From Hydromonas duriensis (GTDB lineage Bacteria > Pseudomonadota > Gammaproteobacteria > Burkholderiales > Burkholderiaceae), in assembly GCF_004363775.1 (NCBI RefSeq), contig NZ_SNZE01000001.1:106860-170859 (forward strand): a DNA stretch of 64,000 nucleotides, written 5' to 3'. Under the pieces are notes generated by a model. That model worked only from the letters and a program-made list of their open reading frames with translations. It was not told the DNA's origin and searched no databases. Of the stretch, positions 1 to 8,803 are shown in pieces (position 1 is the stretch's first letter; every line of letters begins with the position of its first letter). The position numbers were made by a program, and so were the translations under genes.

Positions 1-1
1 G

Positions 2-1774
2 AGCACAGCGAGCAGCTCAATTGCCTCGTTATCAACGCAGACATCGACTGCCTTGAGCACGACCGACAGTTCGATTGAATCATTGTCTACATCAAGTTCA
101 ACGGGATTGAGTGCGACCAACAGTGCAGTGGCGTCTTTGTCGACACAAACCTCAACAGCCTTGAGCACAACAGACAGTTCAATTGAATCACTGTCTACAT
201 CAAGTTCAACGGGATTGAGTGCGACCAATAGCGCGGTGGCGTCTTTATCAACTATGACTTTTTTGGGTTTGAGTACGTCTTATAGCTCAATTGCGTCGTT
301 GTCCACGGTTACATTCACAGGGTTTAGCACTGTTAATATTGCAATTGCATCATTATCAACGCAGACGGGCAGCACAGTAGCCTCTTTATCCACTGTTGTT
401 TCTTCAGGTATTTCCTCTGTGATGAGTAGTGTGGATAGCTCTGTTGCCTCGTTGTCCACATTAACAGAAACGAATGTCTCATCTTTGTCGACCACGACAT
501 CGACAGGATTGAGTACGACAAACAGTGCGGTGGCGTCTTTATCAACGGCGGTTTCCTCAATAGCTACAGCCACATTGAGTACAGCCAACAGTGCGATAAG
601 TTCGTTATCTACCATGACTTCAACAGGTTTTAGCAATGTGGACAGTGCGGTGGCGTCTTTATCGACGACGGTCTCATCCGTAGCTTCAACCACATTGAGT
701 ACGGCGAATAGTGCGATAAGCTCATTGTCAACCATGACCTCAACAGGTCTTAGTACCACCAATAGTACGATAGAGTCATTGTCTACCGCGACATCAGCAG
801 GCTTGAGTGCGACAGACAGTGCGGTTGCATCTCTATCAACGACGGTATCATCTTTGGCCTCAACTTCATTGAGTGGAGCTAATAGCACAATAGCCTCTTT
901 GTCAACGATGACCTCAACAGGCTTTAGTACCACAGATAGTGCAATTATGTCTTTATCGACAGCACATGAAGAGCAGAGCACCTCCGCTCGTGATACCGTT
1001 ACAACGCTCTCAACGACAGTCACCATGTTGTCTACTACATTTAGTACGAGCGATAGCACAATTGCCTCTTTATCCACAACGGTAAGCACCATTTATGAAA
1101 AAGGCACGAAATACTTCCATGCCAACTCAACCGAGGCGGATTCGGTGGCGAGTGGGCTTAATTCGGTTGCTATAGGTCCCAATTCTGTTGCCAGCGGCAC
1201 CAACTCGGTGGCTCAAGGCAATGGTGCAACCGCCAGCGGTACCAATTCGATGGCCTTGGGTACCAATGCCAATGCTTCGAGTGATAATTCTGTGGCTTTG
1301 GGTTCAAACTCAGTGGCCAATGGGGCAACATTGAGCAATACCGCGTACAACCCAGGCTCGGGCGCGATCGCAGGCACTACGCCCGTGGGTGAGGTGTCTG
1401 TCGGTGCAGCGGGGGCAGAACGACGCGTTACCAATGTGGCCGCGGGCTCGGATGATACAGATGCGGTGAACGTGAGTCAGTTGCGTAGTATGGCAGGCAT
1501 GATTAATACAAATGTTGACCAAAAACTCAACGATTTAGATAATAAGATGTCGGCGCGTGTTGCCGCCTCGCTGGCGCTTGAAGCCGCTCCTTATATCCCA
1601 GGTAAGTTGACCTATTACTCAGGTGTTGGTTATAGCGGTGGACAAACAGCTTTAGGGGTTTCATTGCGAAAAACGGCGGATAATGGTCGCTGGTCAATAT
1701 CGGGTGGTGTGGCTGGCTCTGATAAAGGTGGGGTTAATGCCCGTGTTGGTTTTGCGGGAGTTATTGGAGACTAG
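2..1774 (+). CDS. Trimeric autotransporter adhesin (YadA-like), 3' part
   Basis: The reading frame is open from the left edge, so the N-terminus and signal peptide lie outside the window. About the first 310 visible residues are Ser/Thr-rich and built of an 18-residue repeat (S-T/A-T/A-N/D-S-x-I/V-A/E-S-L-S-T followed by six variable positions), which fits a stalk. Next come YadA-head-type repeats (motifs such as NSVAxGxNSVA, around residues 370-430), a neck/HIM-like segment (VTNVAAGSDDTDAVNVSQL) and a C-terminal YadA anchor of about 75 residues that forms the trimeric outer-membrane pore. By family it is a surface adhesin exported through its own anchor (type Vc secretion). The last residues are VIGD, without the usual final aromatic residue of outer-membrane beta-barrels. 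Anchor assignment is secure; the ligand is unknown. Confidence 0.9.
   Translation, partial: STASSSIASLSTQTSTALSTTDSSIESLSTSSSTGLSATNSAVASLSTQTSTALSTTDSSIESLSTSSSTGLSATNSAVASLSTMTFLGLSTSYSSIASLSTVTFTGFSTVNIAIASLSTQTGSTVASLSTVVSSGISSVMSSVDSSVASLSTLTETNVSSLSTTTSTGLSTTNSAVASLSTAVSSIATATLSTANSAISSLSTMTSTGFSNVDSAVASLSTTVSSVASTTLSTANSAISSLSTMTSTGLSTTNSTIESLSTATSAGLSATDSAVASLSTTVSSLASTSLSGANSTIASLSTMTSTGFSTTDSAIMSLSTAHEEQSTSARDTVTTLSTTVTMLSTTFSTSDSTIASLSTTVSTIYEKGTKYFHANSTEADSVASGLNSVAIGPNSVASGTNSVAQGNGATASGTNSMALGTNANASSDNSVALGSNSVANGATLSNTAYNPGSGAIAGTTPVGEVSVGAAGAERRVTNVAAGSDDTDAVNVSQLRSMAGMINTNVDQKLNDLDNKMSARVAASLALEAAPYIPGKLTYYSGVGYSGGQTALGVSLRKTADNGRWSISGGVAGSDKGGVNARVGFAGVIGD
53..960 (+). repeat. 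54-bp (18-codon) degenerate tandem repeats in adhesin stalk
   Basis: The stalk-coding part is a run of 54-bp units in frame. Two consecutive 108-bp double units at about 53-160 and 161-268 are nearly identical in DNA, while later units have drifted, with some shortened or interrupted. Such arrays can change length by slippage or recombination, which would change stalk length without breaking the frame. Confidence 0.8.
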
Positions 1775-1876
1775 TTGGAGTGAAAAAAAGTTGGGGGCGT
1801 TGTCCCTCAATACTGTGGCATCAACCAATAATCAAATTTAGCTATATAGCTCAATTGAAGTTTAGAGGATTTAAAA

Positions 1877-2704
1877 ATGAAAACACATCAACAACTCATA
1901 TCCGCTACAGGCCTGATTTTGTCTTTATTTGCTGTGGGCGCGCAGGCGCAAAACACGGCGCAGGATTCTGCAGCCGTTCGTTTCCCTGAACTTAAGTACA
2001 CGTACTTAAAAACGGGCGATTTTGTTAATGTCGATAACTTAAAAAATGTCGGTACAGGTTTACATAAAGACCAAGTCCGCCGTTTATTGGGCAATCCACA
2101 TTTTAGCGAAGGCATTGGCAATCCGCATGTTTGGAATTATGCGTTTAACTTCTATATCGGTGCTGCGGGTGGTCAATACATCACTTGCCAATATCAGGTG
2201 CAATACGATGATAAATATCGTGTCAAAGCCACTTATTGGAAAGATGGGCAGTGTGAGAATGCCTTGTCTACCAAAAAAACAACTCCTGAGCCGATGATTC
2301 CTGTAAATATACCCGTCACTTTGCCCGTGACTTTATCTGCCGATGGTTTGTTTGCCTTTGGTCGCTCAGATTTGAACAGTTTGCAAGTATCAGGTCGTGC
2401 AAGCTTGCAGCAACTGGCCTCAAAAATAAACTCAAGTTCAGCTCAATTGAACTCAGTTTCAATTGTGGGTTACACCGATCGCTTTGGTTCGAGAGCGCAA
2501 AATCAAGCATTATCAGCGGCACGCGCTGCATCGGTGAAAGCATATCTGGTGCAACAAGGTGTGCCTGCTCACTTAATCCAAACCGAAGGTCGAGGGGCTT
2601 CAAATCCTGTGGTGAATTGTCCTGGTGCAAAAACACCTCAGGTCATCGCTTGTTTGATGCCCAATCGGCGCATTGAGGTGTTTGTGAAAGGAGAGTTCAA
2701 GTAA
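1877..2704 (+). CDS. Envelope protein with BamE/SmpA-like and OmpA-like domains
   Basis: 275 residues. An N-terminal signal peptide ends near AQA-QN (about residue 25). Residues about 55-135 resemble the SmpA/BamE fold (the segment around VGTGLHKDQVRRLLGNP is typical). Residues about 155-275 are an OmpA C-terminal peptidoglycan-binding domain (GYTDRFGSRAQNQALSAARA, then GRGASNPV and NRRIEV). By family it is likely periplasmic and tethers an outer-membrane structure to peptidoglycan. An AGAGGA ribosome-binding site lies upstream of the ATG. It follows the adhesin by about 100 bp in the same direction and could serve it, but that is inference. A strong terminator follows. Confidence 0.85.
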   Translation: MKTHQQLISATGLILSLFAVGAQAQNTAQDSAAVRFPELKYTYLKTGDFVNVDNLKNVGTGLHKDQVRRLLGNPHFSEGIGNPHVWNYAFNFYIGAAGGQYITCQYQVQYDDKYRVKATYWKDGQCENALSTKKTTPEPMIPVNIPVTLPVTLSADGLFAFGRSDLNSLQVSGRASLQQLASKINSSSAQLNSVSIVGYTDRFGSRAQNQALSAARAASVKAYLVQQGVPAHLIQTEGRGASNPVVNCPGAKTPQVIACLMPNRRIEVFVKGEFK

Positions 2705-2734
2705 GAAACCGTCAGCGTTTGCGTAAGTTTATTG

Positions 2735-2765
2735 AAAAATCCCGCTTCAAAGAAGCGGGATTTTT
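2735..2765 (+). terminator. Rho-independent terminator after OmpA-like gene
   Basis: Eight G:C-rich base pairs (CCCGCTTC with GAAGCGGG), extended by A/T pairs, close a three-base loop and are followed by a T run. It closes the adhesin/OmpA-like transcription unit. Confidence 0.9.
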
Positions 2766-2907
2766 ATGGGTTACATTGCTTTACCTGTTTTAGTCGAAGT
2801 TTGTCATAGGGGGTCAACTTTAACTTTAAGTGCTGGTTGAATTGAATAGACAGAGTGTTTACATTACCTAAAAAAATAGCCCTTTTGTGTTTTTAACTCC
2901 CTTGACT

Positions 2908-2940
2908 GCTCTTTACTGCTTGCTTCGTACTTTAAAGAGC
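2908..2940 (-). terminator. Possible weak hairpin after tagJ
   Basis: GCTCTTTA and TAAAGAGC form an 8-bp stem with a loop of about 17 bases directly after the tagJ stop codon. On the minus strand no T run follows the stem, so it may be only a 3'-end stabilising hairpin. Confidence 0.3.
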
Positions 2941-3777
2941 TTATTTAAACTCAATTCGGCGTGCATCCAACATGGACACATCGCCATTACTGCATGCCCA
3001 CACTCGTTGACCTAAAGCTGAGGTGGTGGTTTCCCCATTGTCTTGCCAAGTCGTCGCGCGAGCCAGTCGGGTGGCATCGTCACCTTGTTCTGAAAGCGGG
3101 TAGCGGCATGGCATGAAAGCGGGGAAGTTAGTGCCGTCGCGTAATGTGAAGTGAGCAATACCCCACACCAAATCACGCAAATCATCAGGAGCTGATAGTT
3201 CGACTGATTGTACGGTTTCTAACGCCAGCCACATATACTGACCTTTGACAATGACTTCAAACATTGGTCCGATGCGTGAATCGCTGTCAATCCACCAGTC
3301 AAAAGAGTGTTCTCCATTGTCTGTGGTGAAAGTGCCTGCATAGTCGGGTATTTGCGCAAAAGTGGTTTGGCGAACCTCGTCCGCATCGTCCCAGCGGCTT
3401 TGAGCGGATAGCCCCATTGCTTGAACAACGCCTGCGCTCCAATCAGGTGGTTCTTGTAAAAAATGGGGCAGTGATTCGCCTGCGAATACTTTACCGCGTT
3501 GTACTTCGGCGCGAATCAAGTCGCCATATATACGCGCCATAGGCGCGAGCGACTCGTCAAGTTTAGCGAGCGTTTGCAATTGCTGTAGGGCACGCTTCCA
3601 TTGACCCATGACAATCATGAGTTGAAAAAGGAGAAAACGTTTGTTGGTCGAAGATGGGTGCTTTTTGACATCTTGTTCGGCAGCGTTGAATGCTTCTTCG
3701 AGTGTTTGACCATTTAATAGTGCGGCTAGTTTACCGCTATCGGGCATGTTGGTTTGAGTTTCGGTTGTGGTGCTCAT
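2941..3777 (-). CDS. tagJ: Type VI secretion accessory protein TagJ (ImpE family)
   Basis: 278 residues with the ImpE/TagJ layout: an alpha-helical, TPR-like N-terminal half (about residues 10-110, including LLFQLMIVMGQWKRALQQL) and a C-terminal domain with the conserved stretch DSRIGPMFEVI near the middle. By family, TagJ binds the sheath protein TssB and helps recruit ClpV for sheath disassembly. A GAGAGGA ribosome-binding site precedes the ATG. It lies 52 bp after the FHA gene in the same direction, divergent from tssF-tssE-tssG-tssA. Its supposed partners TssB and ClpV are not encoded in this window. Confidence 0.88.
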   Translation of the reverse strand: MSTTTETQTNMPDSGKLAALLNGQTLEEAFNAAEQDVKKHPSSTNKRFLLFQLMIVMGQWKRALQQLQTLAKLDESLAPMARIYGDLIRAEVQRGKVFAGESLPHFLQEPPDWSAGVVQAMGLSAQSRWDDADEVRQTTFAQIPDYAGTFTTDNGEHSFDWWIDSDSRIGPMFEVIVKGQYMWLALETVQSVELSAPDDLRDLVWGIAHFTLRDGTNFPAFMPCRYPLSEQGDDATRLARATTWQDNGETTTSALGQRVWACSNGDVSMLDARRIEFK

Positions 3778-3829
3778 GCGTCCTCTCGTTGTGTTTGTAT
3801 AAAAATGTTATTGAGTTTTTTAATTCTGG

Positions 3830-5053
3830 CTACTGCTCAGTTGTAATATCCATGGCGGGCTTGGGTGGTGCTTTTTTTAGAGCGTTTAAAATCTCATCCG
3901 AAGACACTTTGTCACCGAGTGATGCGCTAAAGTTGTTGAGCCAATCGTCTTTGGAGTTGAGAGAGGCCTCCTTCGTCGTGGAGTTGATTTTGCCCGATGT
4001 TGTTTGGCGCGAGCGTTCAACGTTGGGCACAGAAAAATGTCCATCCATACTGCTGGTGTGGTGTTCTTTTTGAGTAAACTCGGGCGTCACATTTGGAATG
4101 TGCGCTCGGAGTTCTTGGTGTTGCAAGCTAAACAGTCGCAAAGGTTCGACATTGGTTTCAGCACTAAATAACTCATAGTCGTCAACATCAGTCAAGTCAG
4201 GCATGGCTTGGTCGATTTTTTTGCTGCTGGCGAGCAGTGCGTTAATGTTGGTTAAGTTGTCCAGCGGCAACATACGTTCTTGTCTGTGGTTGTCGATGGC
4301 AAACAAGTGGGCAAGTTCTGGGATGGGCTGATTATTGATAAAATCTTGCGTGGTTTGTCCTCGCCAATAATCCGTATTTTTACTGAGTAAAGATGGGTTA
4401 ATGATGGCCAGTTCGCTTTCTATCGCCAGCTGGTCCAACACGTCTAGGTCTTTAGTGGATTTCCCCGTAGTGCCCGCTTTGAGCGCGCTTAGGCGTGAAG
4501 AATCTGACTGAACTTCACGAAAAAAAGACTGTTCGTCAAAGTGGGTGCCAAGCCCCAAATCTTCAAAAGTGGTTTTGTCTTCAAGGTGGGCTTGTCCAAT
4601 GTGATGCACAGCACCCCTCTGTGGGTCTGAGAGAGCGATATTGTTGTCGCTTAATCCTGTAGAGGCAAGGTCGTCAAGTAGGAGGAGCTTTTTGAGTTCA
4701 TCAGTGTCGTTTAAAGATTGGTGGTCGCTGACGCATATTTGGCATAAACCAATCTCAATAATGCTGTTGTTTCTGAGAGGATAAGCTTTGTTAAAAGAGA
4801 GTTTTTGCCCATCAAGCGTGCAGCTGAATGAGTTGTGGATGCTTTTAATTTGCCAACAACCATCGACATAAAATAGCTCTAAGTGTTTGTCCCCAACATA
4901 AAATTCCTTTGCATCATATTGAGCAAATAGGGGATGAGCGGCGCCGATGACCATTAAGTCCCCAGTGGTCGTCCAATGGGTGTGTTCAACTTGCTTGCCT
5001 TGCACGCGTAATAAAGTGAGGGTTAGTTTGGAGTGGCTGGGCGTTTGACTCAT
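3830..5053 (-). CDS. FHA-domain protein associated with type VI secretion
   Basis: 407 residues. Residues about 45-110 can be read as a divergent forkhead-associated domain: the end of the fold (LDGQKLSFNKAYPLRNNSII) matches the usual position where FHA domains carry N-G, a bulky turn and a hydrophobic strand. The remaining 290 residues are low in recognisable motifs and rich in Asp, Ser and Thr, probably largely disordered. Position between tagJ and the tss genes suggests the Fha/TagH role of phospho-dependent control of the secretion machine, but the usual phosphothreonine-binding Arg/Ser pattern is not clear, so ligand binding is uncertain. Confidence 0.65.
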   Translation of the reverse strand: MSQTPSHSKLTLTLLRVQGKQVEHTHWTTTGDLMVIGAAHPLFAQYDAKEFYVGDKHLELFYVDGCWQIKSIHNSFSCTLDGQKLSFNKAYPLRNNSIIEIGLCQICVSDHQSLNDTDELKKLLLLDDLASTGLSDNNIALSDPQRGAVHHIGQAHLEDKTTFEDLGLGTHFDEQSFFREVQSDSSRLSALKAGTTGKSTKDLDVLDQLAIESELAIINPSLLSKNTDYWRGQTTQDFINNQPIPELAHLFAIDNHRQERMLPLDNLTNINALLASSKKIDQAMPDLTDVDDYELFSAETNVEPLRLFSLQHQELRAHIPNVTPEFTQKEHHTSSMDGHFSVPNVERSRQTTSGKINSTTKEASLNSKDDWLNNFSASLGDKVSSDEILNALKKAPPKPAMDITTEQ

Positions 5054-5198
5054 TCGATGACTCTAGTGTTTGATTAATGCTGTAAAACTTCAGTTTAATG
5101 CGTTGATTGTATATCAATGTGGTTGGAATAATTGGAAAATAGCATGTATACTTTGCCATCGCAATAAAAAAATAATTTAACCTTCTATAGAAGACAAT
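5054..5198. promoter_or_regulatory. Divergent promoter region between FHA gene and tssF
   Basis: This 145-bp gap must contain promoters for both type VI units. For the rightward unit a candidate sigma-70 promoter is TTGGAA (5123-5128), an 18-base spacer and TATACT (5147-5152), placing a start about 40 bases before tssF. No clear promoter was picked out for the leftward unit. Confidence 0.5.
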
Positions 5199-7076
5199 AT
5201 GGATCCGTTATTACTCGATTATTATAATAAGGAATTGATTTATCTTAGGGAGATGGGAGCTGAGTTTGCTCAGTTGCATCCCAAGATTGCCAGTCGCCTC
5301 GGAATGAAGGGCATTGAGGTGGCTGATCCTTATGTAGAACGCTTGCTTGAGGGCTTTGCCTTTTTAGCGGCGCGCACCCAAATTAAACTAGACTCAGAGT
5401 TTCCGCGCTTTACCCAAAGGTTGTTGGAGGTCATTTACCCCAATTACTTATCGCCAACGCCGTCCATGACCGTGGTGCAGGTCAATCCGAGTCCGAGCGA
5501 GGGTGATTTAAGCAAGGGTTTTCTAGTGTCCAGAGGGACACAGTTTTATAACCGCATTCGTGGCGAAAGCGACACAGAAGTGGTTTTTAAAACAACTCAA
5601 GATGTTCAGCTTTGGCCTATTTCGATTAAAACTGCCAAACTCACGGGCACACCACCAGATATTGTTCATTTGGATCGTTACGTTCCGCCGACGCAAACAG
5701 TCAAAGGCGCTCTGCGTTTTGTTATCAAAATTGATGGTGATCAGACTTTTAGCAAATTAAAAGACTTGGATCGTTTGCCTGTCTACCTTAAGGGTGAGGA
5801 GCGCATTGCCAGCCAGCTGTTTGAACTTATTCATGCACACAATGTCACGACTTTGGTCTGTCAGCCTGGAAAGGTGAATGATTCGCCTTATGTGAATCAT
5901 CATGGGGTTGAATTGGAAGGTTTTGAGCCTGAGCAAAGTGTTCTTCCTTTGCATTGGAATTCATTTCACGGCCATAATTTGATTCATGAGTACTTTGCGA
6001 ATCCAAATCGATTTTACTTTTTTGCTCTCACAGGCTTGGCAGAGGGGTTGAGTAAAATTGACGGCAAAGAAGCTGAAATTGTTATTTTACTGAATGACTC
6101 TTCAGAGGGTTTAGCGCCTCATGTCGATGTGGAGCAGTTTGCCCTGTTTTGTACACCCGTGATTAATTTGTTCGAAAAACAAGCCGATCGTATTGAGGTC
6201 ACGCCAAAACAAACAGAGTTTCATTTGGTGATGAATCGCCAACGACCGCTGGATTACGAAGTGTACAAAGTCACAGAAGTCATGGGGCAGGATGCTGTTT
6301 CGTCTAGTGATTTTTTATTTAGGCCGTTGTTTGAAACACTCAACCAAGATATGGGCAATTATGGACGCTATTTCTCGGTTAATCGTGAAATGCGTTTGGT
6401 GTCGGATTCCGCTCGCAAGTATGGGGCGCGAACACAGTATATTGGCTCTGAGGTGTTTTTAAGTCTAGTCGACCAGTTTGAGGCACCGTTTTCAGATGAA
6501 ATTCGTTACTTGTCGGTCACAGCCGAAGTCACTAACCGCGACTTGGCGGTGCTGATGCCGCGTAATGGCCGTAATGACCTGCATTGCAAACTGTCAATTC
6601 CCAGTAAAAATATTGGTATCATTCGTCCCATTTCGCCGACTCGAGCGCCTTTTGCATTACGTGAGCGAGCTTGGCGCTTGATTCGTCAATTGAGCTTTAA
6701 TTATCTACCTTTGAGCGAATTGGACGGACGTGAGGGTGGGCAGGCTTTACGGGACTTGTTGTCGCTATTTGTTGCCCATCAAGACGAAAATGCCAAACGT
6801 CAAATAGACGCTTTGTTGGCCAGCCAAGTGACAGCGGTCAATCGCCGTTTGCCTGGCAAGGGGCCTATTGTGTATGGTCGTGGTGTCGAGTGTGAAGTGA
6901 CGATTGATGAAGAAGGCTTCTCAGGTAACAGCCCGTTTTTATTCGGCTTGGTTTTAGAGCATTTTATTTCAAAACATGCCTCGGTCAATGTGTTTACCCA
7001 GATGACGTTGTCTAGTTTACAAAGAGGACATATTCATCGCTTTGCCAACCGCATGGGTCGCCGTACTGCCGTTTAG
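5199..7076 (+). CDS. tssF: Type VI secretion baseplate subunit TssF
   Basis: 625 residues, full length for TssF (ImpG/VasA). The N-terminus MDPLLLDYYNKELIYLREMGAEFA and the following KIASRLGMKGIEVADPYVERLLEGFAFLAAR region are diagnostic. TssF and TssG form the wedge of the cytoplasmic baseplate on which the Hcp tube and sheath are built. It is the first gene of a four-gene rightward unit, 15 bp before tssE. The ribosome-binding site is weak (AGAAGA), but the start matches the family start. Confidence 0.96.
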   Translation: MDPLLLDYYNKELIYLREMGAEFAQLHPKIASRLGMKGIEVADPYVERLLEGFAFLAARTQIKLDSEFPRFTQRLLEVIYPNYLSPTPSMTVVQVNPSPSEGDLSKGFLVSRGTQFYNRIRGESDTEVVFKTTQDVQLWPISIKTAKLTGTPPDIVHLDRYVPPTQTVKGALRFVIKIDGDQTFSKLKDLDRLPVYLKGEERIASQLFELIHAHNVTTLVCQPGKVNDSPYVNHHGVELEGFEPEQSVLPLHWNSFHGHNLIHEYFANPNRFYFFALTGLAEGLSKIDGKEAEIVILLNDSSEGLAPHVDVEQFALFCTPVINLFEKQADRIEVTPKQTEFHLVMNRQRPLDYEVYKVTEVMGQDAVSSSDFLFRPLFETLNQDMGNYGRYFSVNREMRLVSDSARKYGARTQYIGSEVFLSLVDQFEAPFSDEIRYLSVTAEVTNRDLAVLMPRNGRNDLHCKLSIPSKNIGIIRPISPTRAPFALRERAWRLIRQLSFNYLPLSELDGREGGQALRDLLSLFVAHQDENAKRQIDALLASQVTAVNRRLPGKGPIVYGRGVECEVTIDEEGFSGNSPFLFGLVLEHFISKHASVNVFTQMTLSSLQRGHIHRFANRMGRRTAV

Positions 7077-7091
7077 ATATAGGGAAAACCA

Positions 7092-7655
7092 ATGAATCAA
7101 AAAGTGCCACTGACACGCAAAGCTAAAATGGAGGAGGAACAGCAATTAAAACGGCGTCCCAATGACCATTTGTTGCCAACTTTGTTTGATCGACTCTTTG
7201 ATGATGCTCCCCGACGTAAAGGGGAGTTGGCCTCTGAATATACGGTGGATAAACGTCGCATGATGGAGATTGTTCAACGTGATTTGGCCTTTTTGCTCAA
7301 CACCAGTTCCGCCGAGCCAGATATGGATCGAGAGCGTTACCCGTTGGTCGCAAAATCGGTCATCAATTATGGTCTGCCTCCTCTTGCGGGTGAGCACATG
7401 GCGAGTAAGACGTGGCGTGAAATCGAGGCAATTGTTCGTCGAACGATTTTAGATTATGAACCACGCATTTTGCCAGATACGTTATTTATTTATCCTTCTA
7501 AGATGAAAGATAAAGAGGCAGACAAAGCGTATAACATGATGTCTTTTATGGTTAAAGGACAAATTTTTTTAGAGCCGTACCCAATGGAATTTACTGTGCA
7601 AAGTATTTTGGATTTGGAAAGTAATCGGTTTTTAATGCAAAAAGTAGGTGCTTGA
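7092..7655 (+). CDS. tssE: Type VI secretion baseplate subunit TssE (gp25-like)
   Basis: 187 residues with a gp25-like fold: LLPTLFDRLFDD near the N-terminus, RRMMEIVQRDLAFLLNT in the middle and YPLVAKSVINYGLPPLAG following. The closing part (FEP/LLP-type signature, here YEPRILPDTLFI, and EPYPMEFTVQSILDLES) is also typical. TssE joins the TssF/TssG wedge to the sheath. Here it lies between tssF and tssG, whereas in many clusters it precedes tssF. AGGGA lies upstream of the ATG. Confidence 0.93.
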   Translation: MNQKVPLTRKAKMEEEQQLKRRPNDHLLPTLFDRLFDDAPRRKGELASEYTVDKRRMMEIVQRDLAFLLNTSSAEPDMDRERYPLVAKSVINYGLPPLAGEHMASKTWREIEAIVRRTILDYEPRILPDTLFIYPSKMKDKEADKAYNMMSFMVKGQIFLEPYPMEFTVQSILDLESNRFLMQKVGA

Positions 7656-7664
7656 GGGTAGATT

Positions 7665-8762
7665 ATGACCGAGACAACGGCAAAGCAACAGCAAACCCAT
7701 CGTTATATTCACAACGCTCAAGAACAGCCGTGGAACCACGGCTTTACGCGTATGTTGCGTTGGTTTGGTGCGCGCTATCATTTTTTGCCCGCGGTGGGTG
7801 CAGCAGCGAAGCCTTCCGAAGAGGTTTTACGTATCGGGCAGTTGCCCAGCTTGATTTTTAGTCCGCGTGAAATTGCTGAAGTGAGCATTCAAAAAGGCAA
7901 AACTCACGTTAAAACCTATGGTTTGGGCTTGTGGGGGCCGAATGGACCATTGCCTTTACACTTTAGTGAAATGGCGATGCATCGCCGCGAAATGCAGCAT
8001 GACCATACCTTAACTAACTTCATTGACATATTCCATCATCGCTCAATGAGTTTGTTTTATCGGGCGTGGGAGATTAATCAAAGTACTGCGGGTTTAGATA
8101 GAAAACATAACGAGCGATTCTCTCGCTATTTGGCATGGTTGACAGGTAATGACCTGACGGAAATGTCGACAACGCATTTGCCCACTCATGCACAATTGTC
8201 AGCCGCTGCGCACATTAAACATCAGTCCAAAAACCCATCGGGCATCGCTCAGACTTTGTCTCAATATTATCAAGTGCCTGTTGAGTTGGAAGAGTACTAT
8301 TTTAATTGGATTACAGTTGACCAAGAAGATTGTACTTATTTAGCAAGAGGCGGACGCTCAGGTTCAAATGCCAGCTTGGGTCAAGGTGCCATGCTAGGCG
8401 AATATGTACCCGATAAGCAAAGTGCTTTTTTATTGACGATTGGGCCGTTAAGTTTATCTCAATACTTACGATTTTTACCTAATGGCGATGACCTGGGTTC
8501 TTTGATTGATTGGGTGCGAGCTTTTACAGGGCTTGAATACATGTGGATGCTCAAATTGTTGGTTAAGCAAGACGAAGCAACGCCAACACAGCTTGGTGGT
8601 ACTCAACAATTGGGTTGGAGCAGCTGGATGTCGGGCGACGAAAGTGTTCAAACCAAGTCCGTGACGGGTATGTTGTTTGAGCCCGAAAAATACATTTCTT
8701 TAGTCAAACAGCTGAAACGCGAAAAAGAGCATAAACAGCTCGTGCCAGCGTCAGTCAACTAA
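7665..8762 (+). CDS. tssG: Type VI secretion baseplate subunit TssG
   Basis: 365 residues, the usual TssG (ImpH/VasB) length. Recognisable signatures include an early LRWFGARY motif, RIGQLPSLIFSPREIAEV, GLWGPNGPLPLHFSE and, at residues about 200-235, a stretch around HIKHQSKNPSGIAQTLSQYY. TssG pairs with two TssF copies in each baseplate wedge. The ATG follows the tssE stop by nine bases and has the site GAGGG, so the two are probably translationally coupled. Confidence 0.95.
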   Translation: MTETTAKQQQTHRYIHNAQEQPWNHGFTRMLRWFGARYHFLPAVGAAAKPSEEVLRIGQLPSLIFSPREIAEVSIQKGKTHVKTYGLGLWGPNGPLPLHFSEMAMHRREMQHDHTLTNFIDIFHHRSMSLFYRAWEINQSTAGLDRKHNERFSRYLAWLTGNDLTEMSTTHLPTHAQLSAAAHIKHQSKNPSGIAQTLSQYYQVPVELEEYYFNWITVDQEDCTYLARGGRSGSNASLGQGAMLGEYVPDKQSAFLLTIGPLSLSQYLRFLPNGDDLGSLIDWVRAFTGLEYMWMLKLLVKQDEATPTQLGGTQQLGWSSWMSGDESVQTKSVTGMLFEPEKYISLVKQLKREKEHKQLVPASVN

Positions 8763-8803
8763 ATTAACTTAGCTAAAATAAAAACAGATAAAGGATAGTG
8801 TCA

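Noticed and set aside
53-960. CRISPR-like array
   Set aside because: The repeats are in-frame coding units without unique spacers of constant length.
280-1092. Long minus-strand frame of 270 codons inside the adhesin
   Set aside because: It mirrors the repeated Ser/Thr codons of the stalk; its Val/Asp-rich repeated sequence has no family-like pattern and no ribosome-binding site.
7092-7655. Prophage baseplate gene (gp25-like)
   Set aside because: It lies between tssF and tssG, and its sequence fits TssE; no other phage genes are near.
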